The notes below the pieces were generated by a model. That model ran no database searches and was not told where the DNA came from. It was given only the letters and a program-made list of their open reading frames with translations. Below are positions 16,887 through 26,967 of a stretch of 35,575 nucleotides of DNA, piece after piece; positions within the stretch are counted from its first letter, which is position 1; every line of letters starts with the position of its first letter. Location of the stretch: NCBI RefSeq assembly GCF_025362435.1, contig NZ_JANYGL010000163.1, positions 1 to 35,575 on the forward strand, written 5' to 3'. Source of the DNA: Polymorphobacter sp. (GTDB lineage Bacteria; Pseudomonadota; Alphaproteobacteria; Sphingomonadales; Sphingomonadaceae). Both the position numbers and the translations under genes were made by a program.

Positions 16887-18440
16887 CTATTTGAACAGGC
16901 TGCCGAGGACTCCCCTCAGCAGCTGACCACCGAGCTTACCCGCGATCTGGCGGCTGATCGACGTCGCCGCCGAGCGTGCCGCCGATTCCAGCATCTTCTC
17001 ACCGAGCGACTTTGGCTGCGGTCGCGCCGCGACTCGCGCCTGGACGGCATTGGCCCGGGCGAGGTCGGCGTCGGCCTTGGCCTGCGCCTTGGCAGCGATC
17101 GCCGCTGCCTTCTCCTGCGCGGTCTGGGCTGCCGTCGCATCCGCCGCCGCCTGCGCCGCGGCGGACTTGGCGGTAAGGATCTCGTAGGCGCTCTCGCGGT
17201 CGACCAGCGTCTCGTACTTGCCCGCGACCGACGAGGTGTCGATCATGACCTTCCGCTCGGCAGTCGTGATAGGGCCGACGCGCGACCGGGGCGGGGCGAT
17301 CATGGTCCGCTCGACCGGTGAGGGGGCACCGTCGTCGCCGAGGGTCGAGACGAGCGCCTCGCCGACCTTGAGCTGGGTAATGACGGTGGCGACGTCGACG
17401 TTGGGGTTTGACCTGAAGGTCGTCGCCGCCGCCTTGACCGCCGCCTGGTCGCGCGGGGTGAAGGCGCGGAGGGCGTGCTGGACGCGGTTGCCGAGTTGCC
17501 TGGCGACGGTCTCGGGAACGTCGATCGGGTTCTGGGTGATGAAATAGACGCCGCAGCCCTTCGACCGGATCAGGCGGACGACCTGCTCGATCTTGTCGAG
17601 CAGCGCCTTGGGGGCGTCGTCGAACAGCAGATGCGCCTCGTCGAAGAAGAACACCAACGTCGGCTTGGCCGGATCGCCGACCTCGGGCAGGGTCGTGAAC
17701 AGCTCGCTGAGCAGCCATAACAAAAACGTCGCGTATAGCTGCGGCGACTGCATCAACTTATCCGCGGCAAGGATGTTGACCTGCCCGCGACCGTTGTCGT
17801 CGACCGCGATCATGTCGTGGATGTCGAGCGCCGGCTCGCCGAAGAAGTTACTGCCGCCCTGGCTGTCGAGCTGGAGCAACTGGCGCTGGATCGCCCCGAC
17901 CGACGCCCTCGTGACGTTACCGTACTTCGCCGCGAGGTCCTGCGCATTGTCGGCGCAATGCGCGAGCATCGCCTGCAAGTCCTTGAGATCGAGGAGCAAC
18001 AGTCCATTGTCGTCGGCGTACTTGAAGCACACCGCGAGCACGCCCTCCTGCGTGTCGTTGAGGTTCATCAGCCGCGCGAGCAGCAGCGGCCCCATTTCGG
18101 TGATCGTCGTCCGGACTGGATGACCCTGCGTCCCGAACAGGTCCCAGAACACCACCGGGTTCGCCTCGAAGCGGTAATCGTCGAGCCCGACCTCCTTCGC
18201 CCGGGCGACGGTCCATGCCGCATCGGCGGTGCCGGTCATCGCCATGCCGGCGATGTCGCCCTTCACGTCGGCGAGAAACACCGGCACACCGTCGCGGCTA
18301 AAGCCCTCGGCGAGCCCCTGGAGCGTCACCGTCTTGCCGGTCCCGGTCGCCCCGGCGATCAGCCCGTGGCGGTTGGCGCGGCGGAGAACGAGCCATTGCG
18401 GATGCTCCTCGCCTTTGCCGATGAAGATCCCGTCCGCCAT
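16887..18440 (-). CDS. HerA-like/DUF853 P-loop ATPase
   Basis: Cytoplasmic ATPase of 517 residues related to the HerA/FtsK motor superfamily (E. coli YjgR type). Walker A GATGTGKT is at residues 30-37, and the Walker B-like [12 protein letters not shown] lies near 260. Downstream, [15 protein letters not shown] and [16 protein letters not shown] are typical of DUF853. The C-terminal 100 residues are an Ala-rich, probably coiled region ending with a Gly/Leu-rich tail. The ATG at 18440 has GGGAG six bases before it. A NurA nuclease, the partner of archaeal HerA, is not seen nearby, so a role in end resection should not be assumed. Biological function is unclear. Confidence 0.9.
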   Translation of the reverse strand: MADGIFIGKGEEHPQWLVLRRANRHGLIAGATGTGKTVTLQGLAEGFSRDGVPVFLADVKGDIAGMAMTGTADAAWTVARAKEVGLDDYRFEANPVVFWDLFGTQGHPVRTTITEMGPLLLARLMNLNDTQEGVLAVCFKYADDNGLLLLDLKDLQAMLAHCADNAQDLAAKYGNVTRASVGAIQRQLLQLDSQGGSNFFGEPALDIHDMIAVDDNGRGQVNILAADKLMQSPQLYATFLLWLLSELFTTLPEVGDPAKPTLVFFFDEAHLLFDDAPKALLDKIEQVVRLIRSKGCGVYFITQNPIDVPETVARQLGNRVQHALRAFTPRDQAAVKAAATTFRSNPNVDVATVITQLKVGEALVSTLGDDGAPSPVERTMIAPPRSRVGPITTAERKVMIDTSSVAGKYETLVDRESAYEILTAKSAAAQAAADATAAQTAQEKAAAIAAKAQAKADADLARANAVQARVAARPQPKSLGEKMLESAARSAATSISRQIAGKLGGQLLRGVLGSLFK

Positions 18441-18506
18441 GCGTGCTCCCTTGTTGATCGGCGGACCCTAGCGGTGCTTGTCGCGGGGCGAAAGCCGGGT
18501 AAGCTG

Positions 18507-18525
18507 CCCCCGTAACAACCGGGGG
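18507..18525. repeat. Hairpin covering the ribosome-binding site of the small secreted protein gene
   Basis: CCCCCG (18507-18512), seven bases, CGGGGG (18520-18525). The G-run is the only Shine-Dalgarno candidate for the ATG at 18534, so the hairpin could hold the site closed. Confidence 0.5.
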
Positions 18526-18533
18526 ACGCGACG

Positions 18534-18944
18534 ATGAAGCTGTTTTTAACGACGATGGTGCTCGCGACAGCAGGACTTGCGACTGTCGCAAATGCCGCCG
18601 GGCCGTGCGGGGCCGATACGCTGGTGGCGATGCGGACTTCGGTCCTCACGTCGACGGGAACGCCGGCCGGGTTCCTCGACGCGGTCAAGGATCACAAGGC
18701 TTGGTACGCCAGCCACGGCTTCAAGAACGACAGCTTCGTCACCGCGCCGGCGATCGTCGGCATCCGGGGCGCGATGCAGCCTTCATCGCGCAAGTACATC
18801 ACATTCCACGTCTACGGCGGGGAGCAGGACCCCAAGCACGACGCCGCGTGGGATGCTTATGTCGCCAAATACAAGGCGAATGCGACGATCGACAGCGAGG
18901 AGCGCTTCTGCCTGCCGAAGGGGGCGAGCATCACGGCAAAGTGA
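18534..18944 (+). CDS. Small secreted protein of unknown function
   Basis: 136 residues with a clear Sec signal peptide (MKLFLTTMVLATAGLATVANAA, cleavage near residue 22). The mature domain is about 114 residues, with FHVYGGEQDPKHDAAWDAYVAKYKAN in its centre, and two cysteines, C25 and C126, that could pair at the ends of the domain. I recognise no family. It is a single gene facing the Do protease gene from 282 bases away. Its ribosome-binding site lies in a short hairpin. Confidence 0.75.
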   Translation: MKLFLTTMVLATAGLATVANAAGPCGADTLVAMRTSVLTSTGTPAGFLDAVKDHKAWYASHGFKNDSFVTAPAIVGIRGAMQPSSRKYITFHVYGGEQDPKHDAAWDAYVAKYKANATIDSEERFCLPKGASITAK

Positions 18945-19162
18945 GGCCGGTGCCGGTGGCGCGAGGTCGTCACCGGCAGCCATGTCGCCGCGAAAGGTCA
19001 CACGAAGTTCAGGGTATTCGACATCGCTTTTCAATCTGATCCTGCCAAGGTCAGACAGCATCGCCCCTGATGGAGCTTCAGCGTCGTCGACGAACTGGCT
19101 GACGATGAGAAAGAACAAGCGCTGTCGCCCGGTGGCGGCTCCGATCGCCGACGCTAAGCGGG

Positions 19163-19209
19163 ATCGGCGGATGTAGGACAGCGAAATCGCCGCCGCTCCA
19201 TCCGCCGAT
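19163..19209. repeat. 9-bp perfect inverted repeat enclosing the TGTAGGACAGCG motif
   Basis: ATCGGCGGA (19163-19171) and TCCGCCGAT (19201-19209) flank 29 bases that hold motif copy 2 directly after the left arm. It sits just after the Do protease stop on the minus strand and could form a terminator-like hairpin, though no T-run follows. Confidence 0.5.
19172..19183 (+). repeat. TGTAGGACAGCG motif, copy 2
   Basis: Same 12 bases as at 12358-12369 (minus) and 30925-30936. The match with the copy at 30925 extends to TGTAGGACAGCGAAA. Confidence 0.55.
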
Positions 19210-19226
19210 ACTCCGACTTCCGTAGG

Positions 19227-20816
19227 CTACTTGCCCTTCGGCGTCTCGAGCTTGATGCCGATATAGCGCGCCGGGTTGGTGCCGCGCTGAACGAACATCA
19301 GGACAGTGTCGCGCCCCGCACGACGTGCCTCGGCGACCGCCGTGGCTGCCGCAGACGGAGTCGGGGTCGGCATCTGGTTGATCGACAGGATGATATCGCC
19401 ACGCTGGAGGCCGTTCGACGCGGCATCGCTGTTGGGGTCGATCGCAGCGATAACCACGCCCGACACCCCGGCACCAAGCTTGAGCTCGCTGCGGACCTGC
19501 GGGGTAAGCGGCGTCAGAGTGATGCCGAGGCTCTGGCGCGCCGCTTCGGCGCCCGGGGTCTGCGTCGGGCTTGCCGGAGTATCATTGTCGCCGGAGGTGT
19601 CGGTCGTGCCGCGCAGGACCGCTTCGGCGGGACGCTGGACCACCGTCGCTTCGAGAGCGACCTGCTTGCCGCCGCGAATGACCGCGATCGGCACGCGACT
19701 GCCCGGCGTCGTGTTCGCGACGATGTAGCTCAGCGTGTTGTCGAAGGTGACGTCCTGCCCGGCGACCTTGACGACGACGTCGCCCTGCTTGACCCCGGCC
19801 TTGGCGGCGGGACCTGTCGGCTCGACCGAGGCGACGATCTCGCCGTGGTCCTTGGGCAGGCCGAGCCCGGCGGCAATGCCGGCGTCGACAGGCTGGATCT
19901 GGACGCCGAGGTAGCCGCGCTTGACGCCCTTGCCCGCCATCAACTGCTCGATCACCGGGCGCGCCTGCTCGGCGGGGATGGCGAAGCCAAGGCCGACGTT
20001 GCCGCCGCTGGTCGAGAAGATCGCGGTGTTGATGCCGATGACGTTGCCATCGATGTCAAACAGCGGACCGCCCGAGTTGCCCTGGTTGATCGGCGCATCG
20101 GTCTGGAGATAGCGGTCGTACTGGCCCGACTGGATGTTGCGGTGAAGTGCCGAGATGATCCCGTGGGTGACAGTGCCGCCGAGCCCGAACGGGTTGCCGA
20201 TGGCGATCGCCCAGTCGCCGACGCGGACCGTCTGGCTGTTGCCGAACTTGACATACGGCAGGTTCTTGCCGTCGATCTTGAGCAAGGCGAGGTCGGACAG
20301 CGTGTCGCGGCCGACGACGCGGGCCTTGTATTCGCTGCGGTCGGCGAGCGTCACGGTGATTGTCTCGACCGGCAGCTTGCCGTCGGTCCCACCACCCGAG
20401 ATCACGTGGTTGTTGGTGACGATGTAGCCTGTCGGATCGACAAGGAAGCCCGAGCCGAGCGAGGTCGCCTCGCGCGTCACCGGCTCGCCGTCGTTGCCCT
20501 GCTGCTCCTGGAAGCGCTTGAACAAGTCCTCGAGGCTGTTCGGCGCGCCGCCGCCAGGGCCGCCGCGCGAGAACTTGCCGACTTCGACCTTCTGCGTCGT
20601 CGAAACGTTGACGACCGCGGGGGCGAGGCGCGCGGTGAGGTCGGCGAAGCTGCGTGGTGCACCCATTGGACCAGCAGTAATGCTGGCGGGAACCGCGTTC
20701 TGCGCCGGCGGCGCAGCGGCAGACGGCGTGGCGATCTGTGCGCCGGCGGGCATCAGCACCGCGGCGGCGCCGCCAACGAGAACAAGCGCGGGAATGACAC
20801 TGCGAACGATACGCAC
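19227..20816 (-). CDS. degP: Do-family periplasmic serine protease (DegP/HtrA type)
   Basis: Periplasmic protease/chaperone of 529 residues. The signal peptide is MRIVRSVIPALVLVGGAAAVLMPAGA (cleavage near 26). The trypsin-like domain has the triad H137 (TNNHVI), D175 (SDLALLKI) and S248 (GNSGGPL), so it should be active. Two PDZ domains follow at about 315-415 and 445-525 (GYLGVQIQPV; LGITLTPL). A Thr/Asp/Pro-rich linker lies between them. The chosen GTG at 20816 has AGGAG about 10 bases upstream and directly begins the signal peptide; an in-frame extension to 20888 gives no such start. The gene follows hflK-hflC on the same strand after 120 bases, a common alphaproteobacterial order. A small hairpin at 20835-20849 sits just before the ribosome-binding site. 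Confidence 0.95.
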   Translation of the reverse strand: MRIVRSVIPALVLVGGAAAVLMPAGAQIATPSAAAPPAQNAVPASITAGPMGAPRSFADLTARLAPAVVNVSTTQKVEVGKFSRGGPGGGAPNSLEDLFKRFQEQQGNDGEPVTREATSLGSGFLVDPTGYIVTNNHVISGGGTDGKLPVETITVTLADRSEYKARVVGRDTLSDLALLKIDGKNLPYVKFGNSQTVRVGDWAIAIGNPFGLGGTVTHGIISALHRNIQSGQYDRYLQTDAPINQGNSGGPLFDIDGNVIGINTAIFSTSGGNVGLGFAIPAEQARPVIEQLMAGKGVKRGYLGVQIQPVDAGIAAGLGLPKDHGEIVASVEPTGPAAKAGVKQGDVVVKVAGQDVTFDNTLSYIVANTTPGSRVPIAVIRGGKQVALEATVVQRPAEAVLRGTTDTSGDNDTPASPTQTPGAEAARQSLGITLTPLTPQVRSELKLGAGVSGVVIAAIDPNSDAASNGLQRGDIILSINQMPTPTPSAAATAVAEARRAGRDTVLMFVQRGTNPARYIGIKLETPKGK

Positions 20817-20834
20817 GGGGCGGTTTCTCCTATG

Positions 20835-20849
20835 GCCCGTCCGACGGGC
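20835..20849. repeat. Short inverted repeat upstream of the Do protease ribosome-binding site
   Basis: GCCCG-TCCGA-CGGGC on the plus strand. On the transcript it lies between the hflC stop and the protease Shine-Dalgarno. It may act as a partial terminator or processing site. Evidence is the symmetry only. Confidence 0.4.
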
Positions 20850-20936
20850 TATCAGCGGGTTAGATGCATTTCGGCAACACGCAAGCAAAAAGCAACAGAT
20901 GAGCCCTTTGTTATTTTAGGTTCATCTTCAGAGCGA

Positions 20937-21779
20937 TTATTTCTTCTGGCGTCCCTCGAACTCACGCAGGAACTCGTTGTTCGGCGACAGGATGACGTTC
21001 GACGAACCGTCCTTAAAGGTTTCACGGTAGGCCTGCATCGCCCGGTAAAAGGCGTAGAAGTCCGGATCCTTGCCGAAGCTTTCGGCGTAGATTCGCGCGG
21101 CGTTGGCATCGGCCTCGGCACGGACGAGCTGCGCCTGCTTGTTGCCCTGCGCACGGATCGTCAGCGCCTCCTGCGCGCGTGCCGAGCGCATCCGAGTGAA
21201 CGCCGACTCGAGCGGCGCCCCGGTTGGAAGGTCGGCGCGCTTGATTCGGACGTCGATGATCTCGGCACCGTATTGCGCCGCCTGGCGGTTCACGCTGTTG
21301 CGGATGTCCTCCATCAGCGTCGTCCGCTCGGGCGACAGCAAAGCGTCGAAGCGCTGGCGGCCAAGCTCGTTGCGCAGCCGCGAGGCGAGGATGCGGGCGA
21401 GCGCTTCCTTGACGTTATCCTCGGTGCCGACGGTCTGGTACATCCGCTGCGGATTGACGATGCGGAAGCGCGCGAAAGCGTCGACGACAAGGCGCAGCTG
21501 GTCGGTCGACAGCACGGTTTGCTGTGGCATGTCGAGGTCGAGGACGCGCTTGTCGATGTAGACGACGTTCTCGACGAACGGGACCTTCGCCACCAGTCCG
21601 GCGTCGGTGTCGCCGAACTTCGCCTTGGGATCGTAGGCGTTGACGATCCGCTCGGGCTTGCCGAGCCGCAGGACGATCGCCTGCTTGGTCTCGGGCACGG
21701 TGTAGAGCGTCGCGCTGGCGAGGATTAGCAGCGCGAACAGCGCGACGAGCCAGGCGATGGGGTTGCGGGTCAGGGCCAT
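20937..21779 (-). CDS. hflC: HflC, membrane protease modulator (SPFH family)
   Basis: Partner of HflK in the inner-membrane complex that surrounds and modulates the FtsH protease. The protein has 280 residues. The N-terminal membrane anchor (about residues 8-27) leads into the SPFH/prohibitin domain (YTVPETKQAIVLRLGKPERIV) and a helical region with RIKRADLP and RAEADANAARIYAESFGKDPDFYAFYRAMQAY, typical of HflC. It starts one base after the hflK stop, so the pair is coupled. The Do protease gene lies downstream. Confidence 0.96.
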   Translation of the reverse strand: MALTRNPIAWLVALFALLILASATLYTVPETKQAIVLRLGKPERIVNAYDPKAKFGDTDAGLVAKVPFVENVVYIDKRVLDLDMPQQTVLSTDQLRLVVDAFARFRIVNPQRMYQTVGTEDNVKEALARILASRLRNELGRQRFDALLSPERTTLMEDIRNSVNRQAAQYGAEIIDVRIKRADLPTGAPLESAFTRMRSARAQEALTIRAQGNKQAQLVRAEADANAARIYAESFGKDPDFYAFYRAMQAYRETFKDGSSNVILSPNNEFLREFEGRQKK

Positions 21780-21780
21780 C

Positions 21781-22890
21781 TTACTTCGCCTGGACGGTGG
21801 GGGCGGGGAGCGTCGGCGTCGGCGTGACGGCGGCGCGTGAACGGCGCTGGACCTCGGCGAGCGGCAGGTACGTCGTGAAATTGCCCGGCTCGACGACGGT
21901 CTTGTCGACCTTCGACAGCACGCTCTCCATTGTCTCGAGGTAGATGCGCTTGCGCGTCACCTCGGGGGCGAGGCGGTACTGGGCATAGACCGCGTCGAAC
22001 TGCGCCGCCGACCCCTGCGCCACCGCGAGAAGCTGCTGAGCATAGCCCTTCGACTGGTTGATCGCCTGCTGCGCGTCCTGCTGCGCCGCCGACACGTCCT
22101 TGAACGCCTCGTCGACGGCGGCCGGAGGATCGGCCTGCTTGATGTCGACGCCGCGGACGTCGATCCCGGCGCGGTATTCATTGAGCAATTCCTGCATCCG
22201 CTCGCGGACCTGCTCGGCGATCTGCGCGCGCTGCGGACCGATCGCGTCATTCAACGTCGCGCGCCCGATCTCGGCGCGCATCGCCGCCTCGGCGACCTCG
22301 CGGATCGTCTGCTCGGGCTCGGCGAGTTCGAACAGGAACAGCTCGGGGCTGCGAATCTTCCAGCGCACCGCATAGGCGATGTCGATGATGTTCTGGTCGC
22401 CGGTCAGCATCAGATTCTCGGTCGCACCGTCGCTGCCGCCGATATCGACCGAATTGACCTGCTCGACCTTGGGCTTGATGACGACGTCGATCGGCGCCGG
22501 CAACTTGAAGTGGAAGCCCGGCCCGGTCGTCTCGACGTAGCGGCCGAAGCGCATGACGATGCCGCGCTCCTGCGCCTGGATGCGGTAGGTCGCGGTCGTG
22601 AACAGCCAGATGCCGAGGATCACCGCAGCAATCAGCAGCCACGGGATGTTGCCGATCTGCCGCCCGCCGCCGGGGATCGAGCCGCGCAATTTGTCCTGGC
22701 TGCGGCGGATGAAGTCGTCGAAGTCGCCGCGCCCGGTCGGGCCGCGCCCGGGGGTCGGGCGTCGCGGCGGCCCTTCGCCCCACGGGCTCTTGGGACCGCC
22801 GCCATTATTGCCGCCGCCGCCGCCCGAGCCGCTCCCGCCGCCCCATGGGCCGCCGCCGCCCGAACTGTCGTTGTTGCTTGCGAGGGGCAT
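21781..22890 (-). CDS. hflK: HflK, membrane protease modulator (SPFH family)
   Basis: Forms a large inner-membrane cage with HflC around FtsH. The protein has 369 residues. The first 75 residues are Gly/Pro-rich (GGGGPWGGGSGSGGGGG), the normal disordered HflK N-terminus. The membrane anchor is at about 83-100 (WLLIAAVILGIWLFTTA). The SPFH domain has ERGIVMRFGRYVETTGPGFHF, followed by a coiled region (EAFKDVSAAQQDAQQAINQ). The ATG at 22890 has GCGGA upstream. It is first of the hflK-hflC-protease group and diverges from mrp across 119 bases. Confidence 0.96.
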   Translation of the reverse strand: MPLASNNDSSGGGGPWGGGSGSGGGGGNNGGGPKSPWGEGPPRRPTPGRGPTGRGDFDDFIRRSQDKLRGSIPGGGRQIGNIPWLLIAAVILGIWLFTTATYRIQAQERGIVMRFGRYVETTGPGFHFKLPAPIDVVIKPKVEQVNSVDIGGSDGATENLMLTGDQNIIDIAYAVRWKIRSPELFLFELAEPEQTIREVAEAAMRAEIGRATLNDAIGPQRAQIAEQVRERMQELLNEYRAGIDVRGVDIKQADPPAAVDEAFKDVSAAQQDAQQAINQSKGYAQQLLAVAQGSAAQFDAVYAQYRLAPEVTRKRIYLETMESVLSKVDKTVVEPGNFTTYLPLAEVQRRSRAAVTPTPTLPAPTVQAK

Positions 22891-23009
22891 GAAGTTTCCG
22901 CCGGAAATTGTACGATCGTTGCGCTCCTATATACGAAGCCCCCGCCCGGATTGCGAGATAGGCACATCCGTTCATCAGCCGCGCCTATTCGCCCCATGAA
23001 GGACCGCCC

Positions 23010-24047
23010 GTGACCCTCCGTGAAGACGTCGTTGCCGCCCTCGTTATGGTCCCCGATCCCGGCGGCAGCGGCGATGTCGTCGCCAGTGGGCGGGCGAGCG
23101 GAGTCGTCGTCAAACCCGACGGCAGCGCCGGGCTGGTGCTCTCGGTGGAGGGGCTAGCGCGCAATGCCGCCGAACGCCTCAACGCCGCGGTCGAGCTTGC
23201 AGTGCGCCGGGTGCCGGGGGTGACGGCGGCGCGAATCATCCTCACCGCCGAACGCGGCACCGCGCCGGTCGCGGCGGCTGAGGTCAGGGCCGGGCCGGTT
23301 CCCGGTATCCGCACGATCGTCGCGGTTGCGAGCGGCAAGGGCGGCGTCGGCAAGTCGACCATCGCGGCCAACCTCGCGGTGGCGCTGGCGCGGCGCGGGC
23401 TCGCGGTCGGGCTGCTCGACGCCGACATCTACGGGCCGTCGGTGCCGACCCTGCTCGGGCTGACCGGGCGCGGCAAGCTTGAGGGCAAGCGTCTCCAGCC
23501 GGCGGCGGCGCACGGCATCGTCGCGCTGTCGATGGGGATGATGACCGACCCGTCGAAGGCGGTCATCTGGCGCGGGCCGATGGCGGCATCGGCGATGATG
23601 CAGATGGTCGAGCAGACCGACTGGGGCGTGCTCGACGCGCTCGTCATCGACCTGCCCCCCGGCACCGGCGACATCCAGTTGACGATGGCGCAAAAGCTCA
23701 AGCCGACCGGCGCGGTGATCGTCTCGACCCCGCAGGACCTCGCGCTGATCGACGCGCGGCGGGCGATCGCGATGTTCGGCGAGGTCGGTGTGCCGGTGAT
23801 CGGGCTGGTCGAGAACATGAGCAGCTTCGTCTGCCCGGCGTGCGGCGTGCGGACCGACATCTTCGGCCATGGCGGCGCGGCGGCGGCGGCGGAAGCGGCG
23901 GGGATACCCTTCCTTGGCGGCATCCCGCTCGACATCGCGATCCGGACGGCGTCGGATGCCGGGCAACCTCCTGCGGGCGGAGAAGGGGCGCAGGCCGACG
24001 CCTTCGCCGCACTGGCGGAACAGGTTGCCGCCGGGCTTGGTTTGTAG
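23010..24047 (+). CDS. apbC: Mrp/ApbC-type iron-sulfur carrier ATPase
   Basis: P-loop ATPase of the Mrp/NBP35 family that carries and transfers Fe-S clusters. The protein has 345 residues. The short N-terminal DUF59-like part (about 1-95) is degenerate, with many Ala and Gly. The deviant Walker A GKGGVGKST is at 109-117. LLDADIYGPSVP and DLPPGTGDIQLT are family signatures. The C275-x2-C278 pair (FVCPACG) binds the bridging cluster. The start is GTG at 23010. It diverges from hflK and is followed 17 bases later by a CoA-binding protein gene. Confidence 0.95.
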   Translation: MTLREDVVAALVMVPDPGGSGDVVASGRASGVVVKPDGSAGLVLSVEGLARNAAERLNAAVELAVRRVPGVTAARIILTAERGTAPVAAAEVRAGPVPGIRTIVAVASGKGGVGKSTIAANLAVALARRGLAVGLLDADIYGPSVPTLLGLTGRGKLEGKRLQPAAAHGIVALSMGMMTDPSKAVIWRGPMAASAMMQMVEQTDWGVLDALVIDLPPGTGDIQLTMAQKLKPTGAVIVSTPQDLALIDARRAIAMFGEVGVPVIGLVENMSSFVCPACGVRTDIFGHGGAAAAAEAAGIPFLGGIPLDIAIRTASDAGQPPAGGEGAQADAFAALAEQVAAGLGL

Positions 24048-24064
24048 GCGCGAAGGAACCGAAC

Positions 24065-24490
24065 ATGCTGACCACCGACGCCGAAATCCGCGACCTGCTG
24101 ACCGCTGCGCGAACCGTCGCGCTCGTCGGCATCTCCAACCGCCCCGACCGCGCGTCGAACGAAGTGATGAAGGTGATGCAGGGCCACGGCTACCGCGTCC
24201 TGCCGGTCAACCCGATGATCACCGGCGAGCACATCCACGGCGAATATGTCTGGCGCCAGCTGAGCCAGCTCGGCGACCCGATCGATATCGTCGACATCTT
24301 CCGCAAGTCGTCGGAGGCGGGTGCGGCAGTCGACGCGGCGATCGCCGTCGGGGCGAAGGCGGTCTGGCTCCAACTCGGCGTCATCGACGAAGCGGCAGCC
24401 GAGCGCGCCGAAGCCGCCGGGCTCAAGGTCGTGATGGACCGCTGCATCAAGGTCGAACTCGCCCGCCTCGGGGTCGCGCCGGTCGCCTGA
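24065..24490 (+). CDS. CoA-binding domain protein (YccU type)
   Basis: Single Rossmann-like CoA-binding domain of 141 residues, close to E. coli YccU. Motifs are TVALVGISNRPDRASNEV near residues 17-34, GYRVLPVNP near 42-50, and DIVDIFRKS near residue 75, with KAVWLQLGVIDEAA further on. It probably binds CoA or a related nucleotide; no enzymatic role is known. The ATG at 24065 has AAGGA upstream. It probably belongs to the mrp transcript. Confidence 0.9.
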   Translation: MLTTDAEIRDLLTAARTVALVGISNRPDRASNEVMKVMQGHGYRVLPVNPMITGEHIHGEYVWRQLSQLGDPIDIVDIFRKSSEAGAAVDAAIAVGAKAVWLQLGVIDEAAAERAEAAGLKVVMDRCIKVELARLGVAPVA

Positions 24491-24556
24491 TCGCTTTGAA
24501 CCGGCGCCGGTGTCGCACGGTTGCCCGCTTTCGCGCGGAGGGGCATTGAGGCTGGC

Positions 24557-26016
<1,460 letters not shown>

Positions 26017-26020
<4 letters not shown>

Positions 26021-26967
26021 GCGGTTTTCGCGTCGCCTACTACTTCGCCGCGGCGACCGGCAAACTGCTCGTGGCGATCCCCGGGGTCGCGTCGGTCCAG
26101 CCGATCGAGCCCGCCGGACGGTGGAACCTGCCGACCGACGTCGACGTGATCTTCGCGCCGCCCGACTTCGGCGACATCGGCGAGCACAACGCGCCGCGTC
26201 CAGCCGGTTGGCCGGGGTCGGTCAAGTTCGTCCAGATTGCCTCGTCGGGAACCGACGGTTATCCGCGCTGGCTGTTCGACGGGCCGGTCGTCGCGACGTC
26301 GGCCGGCACCGCCGCGCCGCCGATCGCCGAATATGTCATCACTGCGATGCTGATGCACGAGAAGCGGCTGCCGGCGATGTTCGCGCGGCCGGGCGATGCC
26401 CGGGTGACGCAGATCGACATGATGGCCAATCCGCTCGGCAGCCTCGAAGGCAAGACGCTCGGCCTGCTTGGGGTCGGGCATATCGGCACGCAGGTCGCCC
26501 GGCTGGCGCAGGTCTTCGGCATGACGATCATCGCCCATCGCCGGTCGACCGCTGCTGCGCCCGATCCGGCGATGACGTTGGTTTCGCTCGACGAATTGCT
26601 GACGCGCGCCGACCACCTCGTCCTCGCCGCGCCGATGACGCCCGAGACCGCCGGAGTCATCGGCGAAGCGGCGCTGGCGAAGGTCAGGCACGGCGTCCAC
26701 ATCGTCAACATCGCCCGCGGCGGGCTGATCGACCAGCCCGCGCTCGTCGCCGCGCTCGAACGCGGGCAGGTCGGCGGCGCAACGCTCGACGTCACCGACC
26801 CCGAGCCGCTGCCCCCCGGCGACCCGCTGTGGAGTGCGCCGAATGTCCGCATCACCGACCATATCTCGTGGAGTTCGGCGGGAACGCCGCGGCGCATCTT
26901 CGCGCTGTTCGCCGACAATCTCGGGCGCTTCGGGCGCGGCGAACGGCTGGTCAACCAGCTCGATTAG
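26017..26967 (+). CDS. D-2-hydroxyacid dehydrogenase family protein
   Basis: NAD-dependent enzyme of 316 residues of the D-isomer-specific 2-hydroxyacid dehydrogenase family, interconverting a 2-oxoacid and a D-2-hydroxyacid. The nucleotide-binding GLLGVGHIGTQVA lies near residue 150. Catalytic-site features are NIARGG (Arg), DVTDPEPLPPG (acid) and ITDHISWSS (His). The GTG start at 26017 overlaps the ALDH stop by four bases. Its stop lies within TTAG shared with the convergent gene. Substrate unknown; glyoxylate/hydroxypyruvate-like acids would fit the ALDH pairing, as an inference. Confidence 0.92.

Larger units (their letters stand above)
18945..19226. other. Intergenic region with possible gene remnant and inverted repeat
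   Basis: Between the convergent small secreted protein and Do protease genes. A short stretch at 18963-19070 reads as protein-like (EVVTGSHVAAKGHTK and so on, 35 codons to a stop) without a start, which might be the trace of a lost gene. A second open piece follows in the same frame (19071-19157, VVDELADDEKEQALSPG). I do not recognise either. The region also holds the 9-bp inverted repeat at 19163-19209 and motif copy 2. Confidence 0.35.

Noticed and set aside
20835-20849. A Rho-independent terminator between hflC and the Do protease
   Set aside because: The stem is only five to seven pairs and no T-run follows. It is too close to the protease ribosome-binding site to be a convincing terminator.
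20817-20888. N-terminal extension of the Do protease
   Set aside because: It would put 24 residues before a good signal peptide; the GTG at 20816 has an AGGAG site and starts the signal peptide directly.
19845-21728. Open plus-strand frame of more than 600 codons opposite the Do protease and hflC
   Set aside because: It is antisense to clearly identified genes and has no recognisable domain or start signal.
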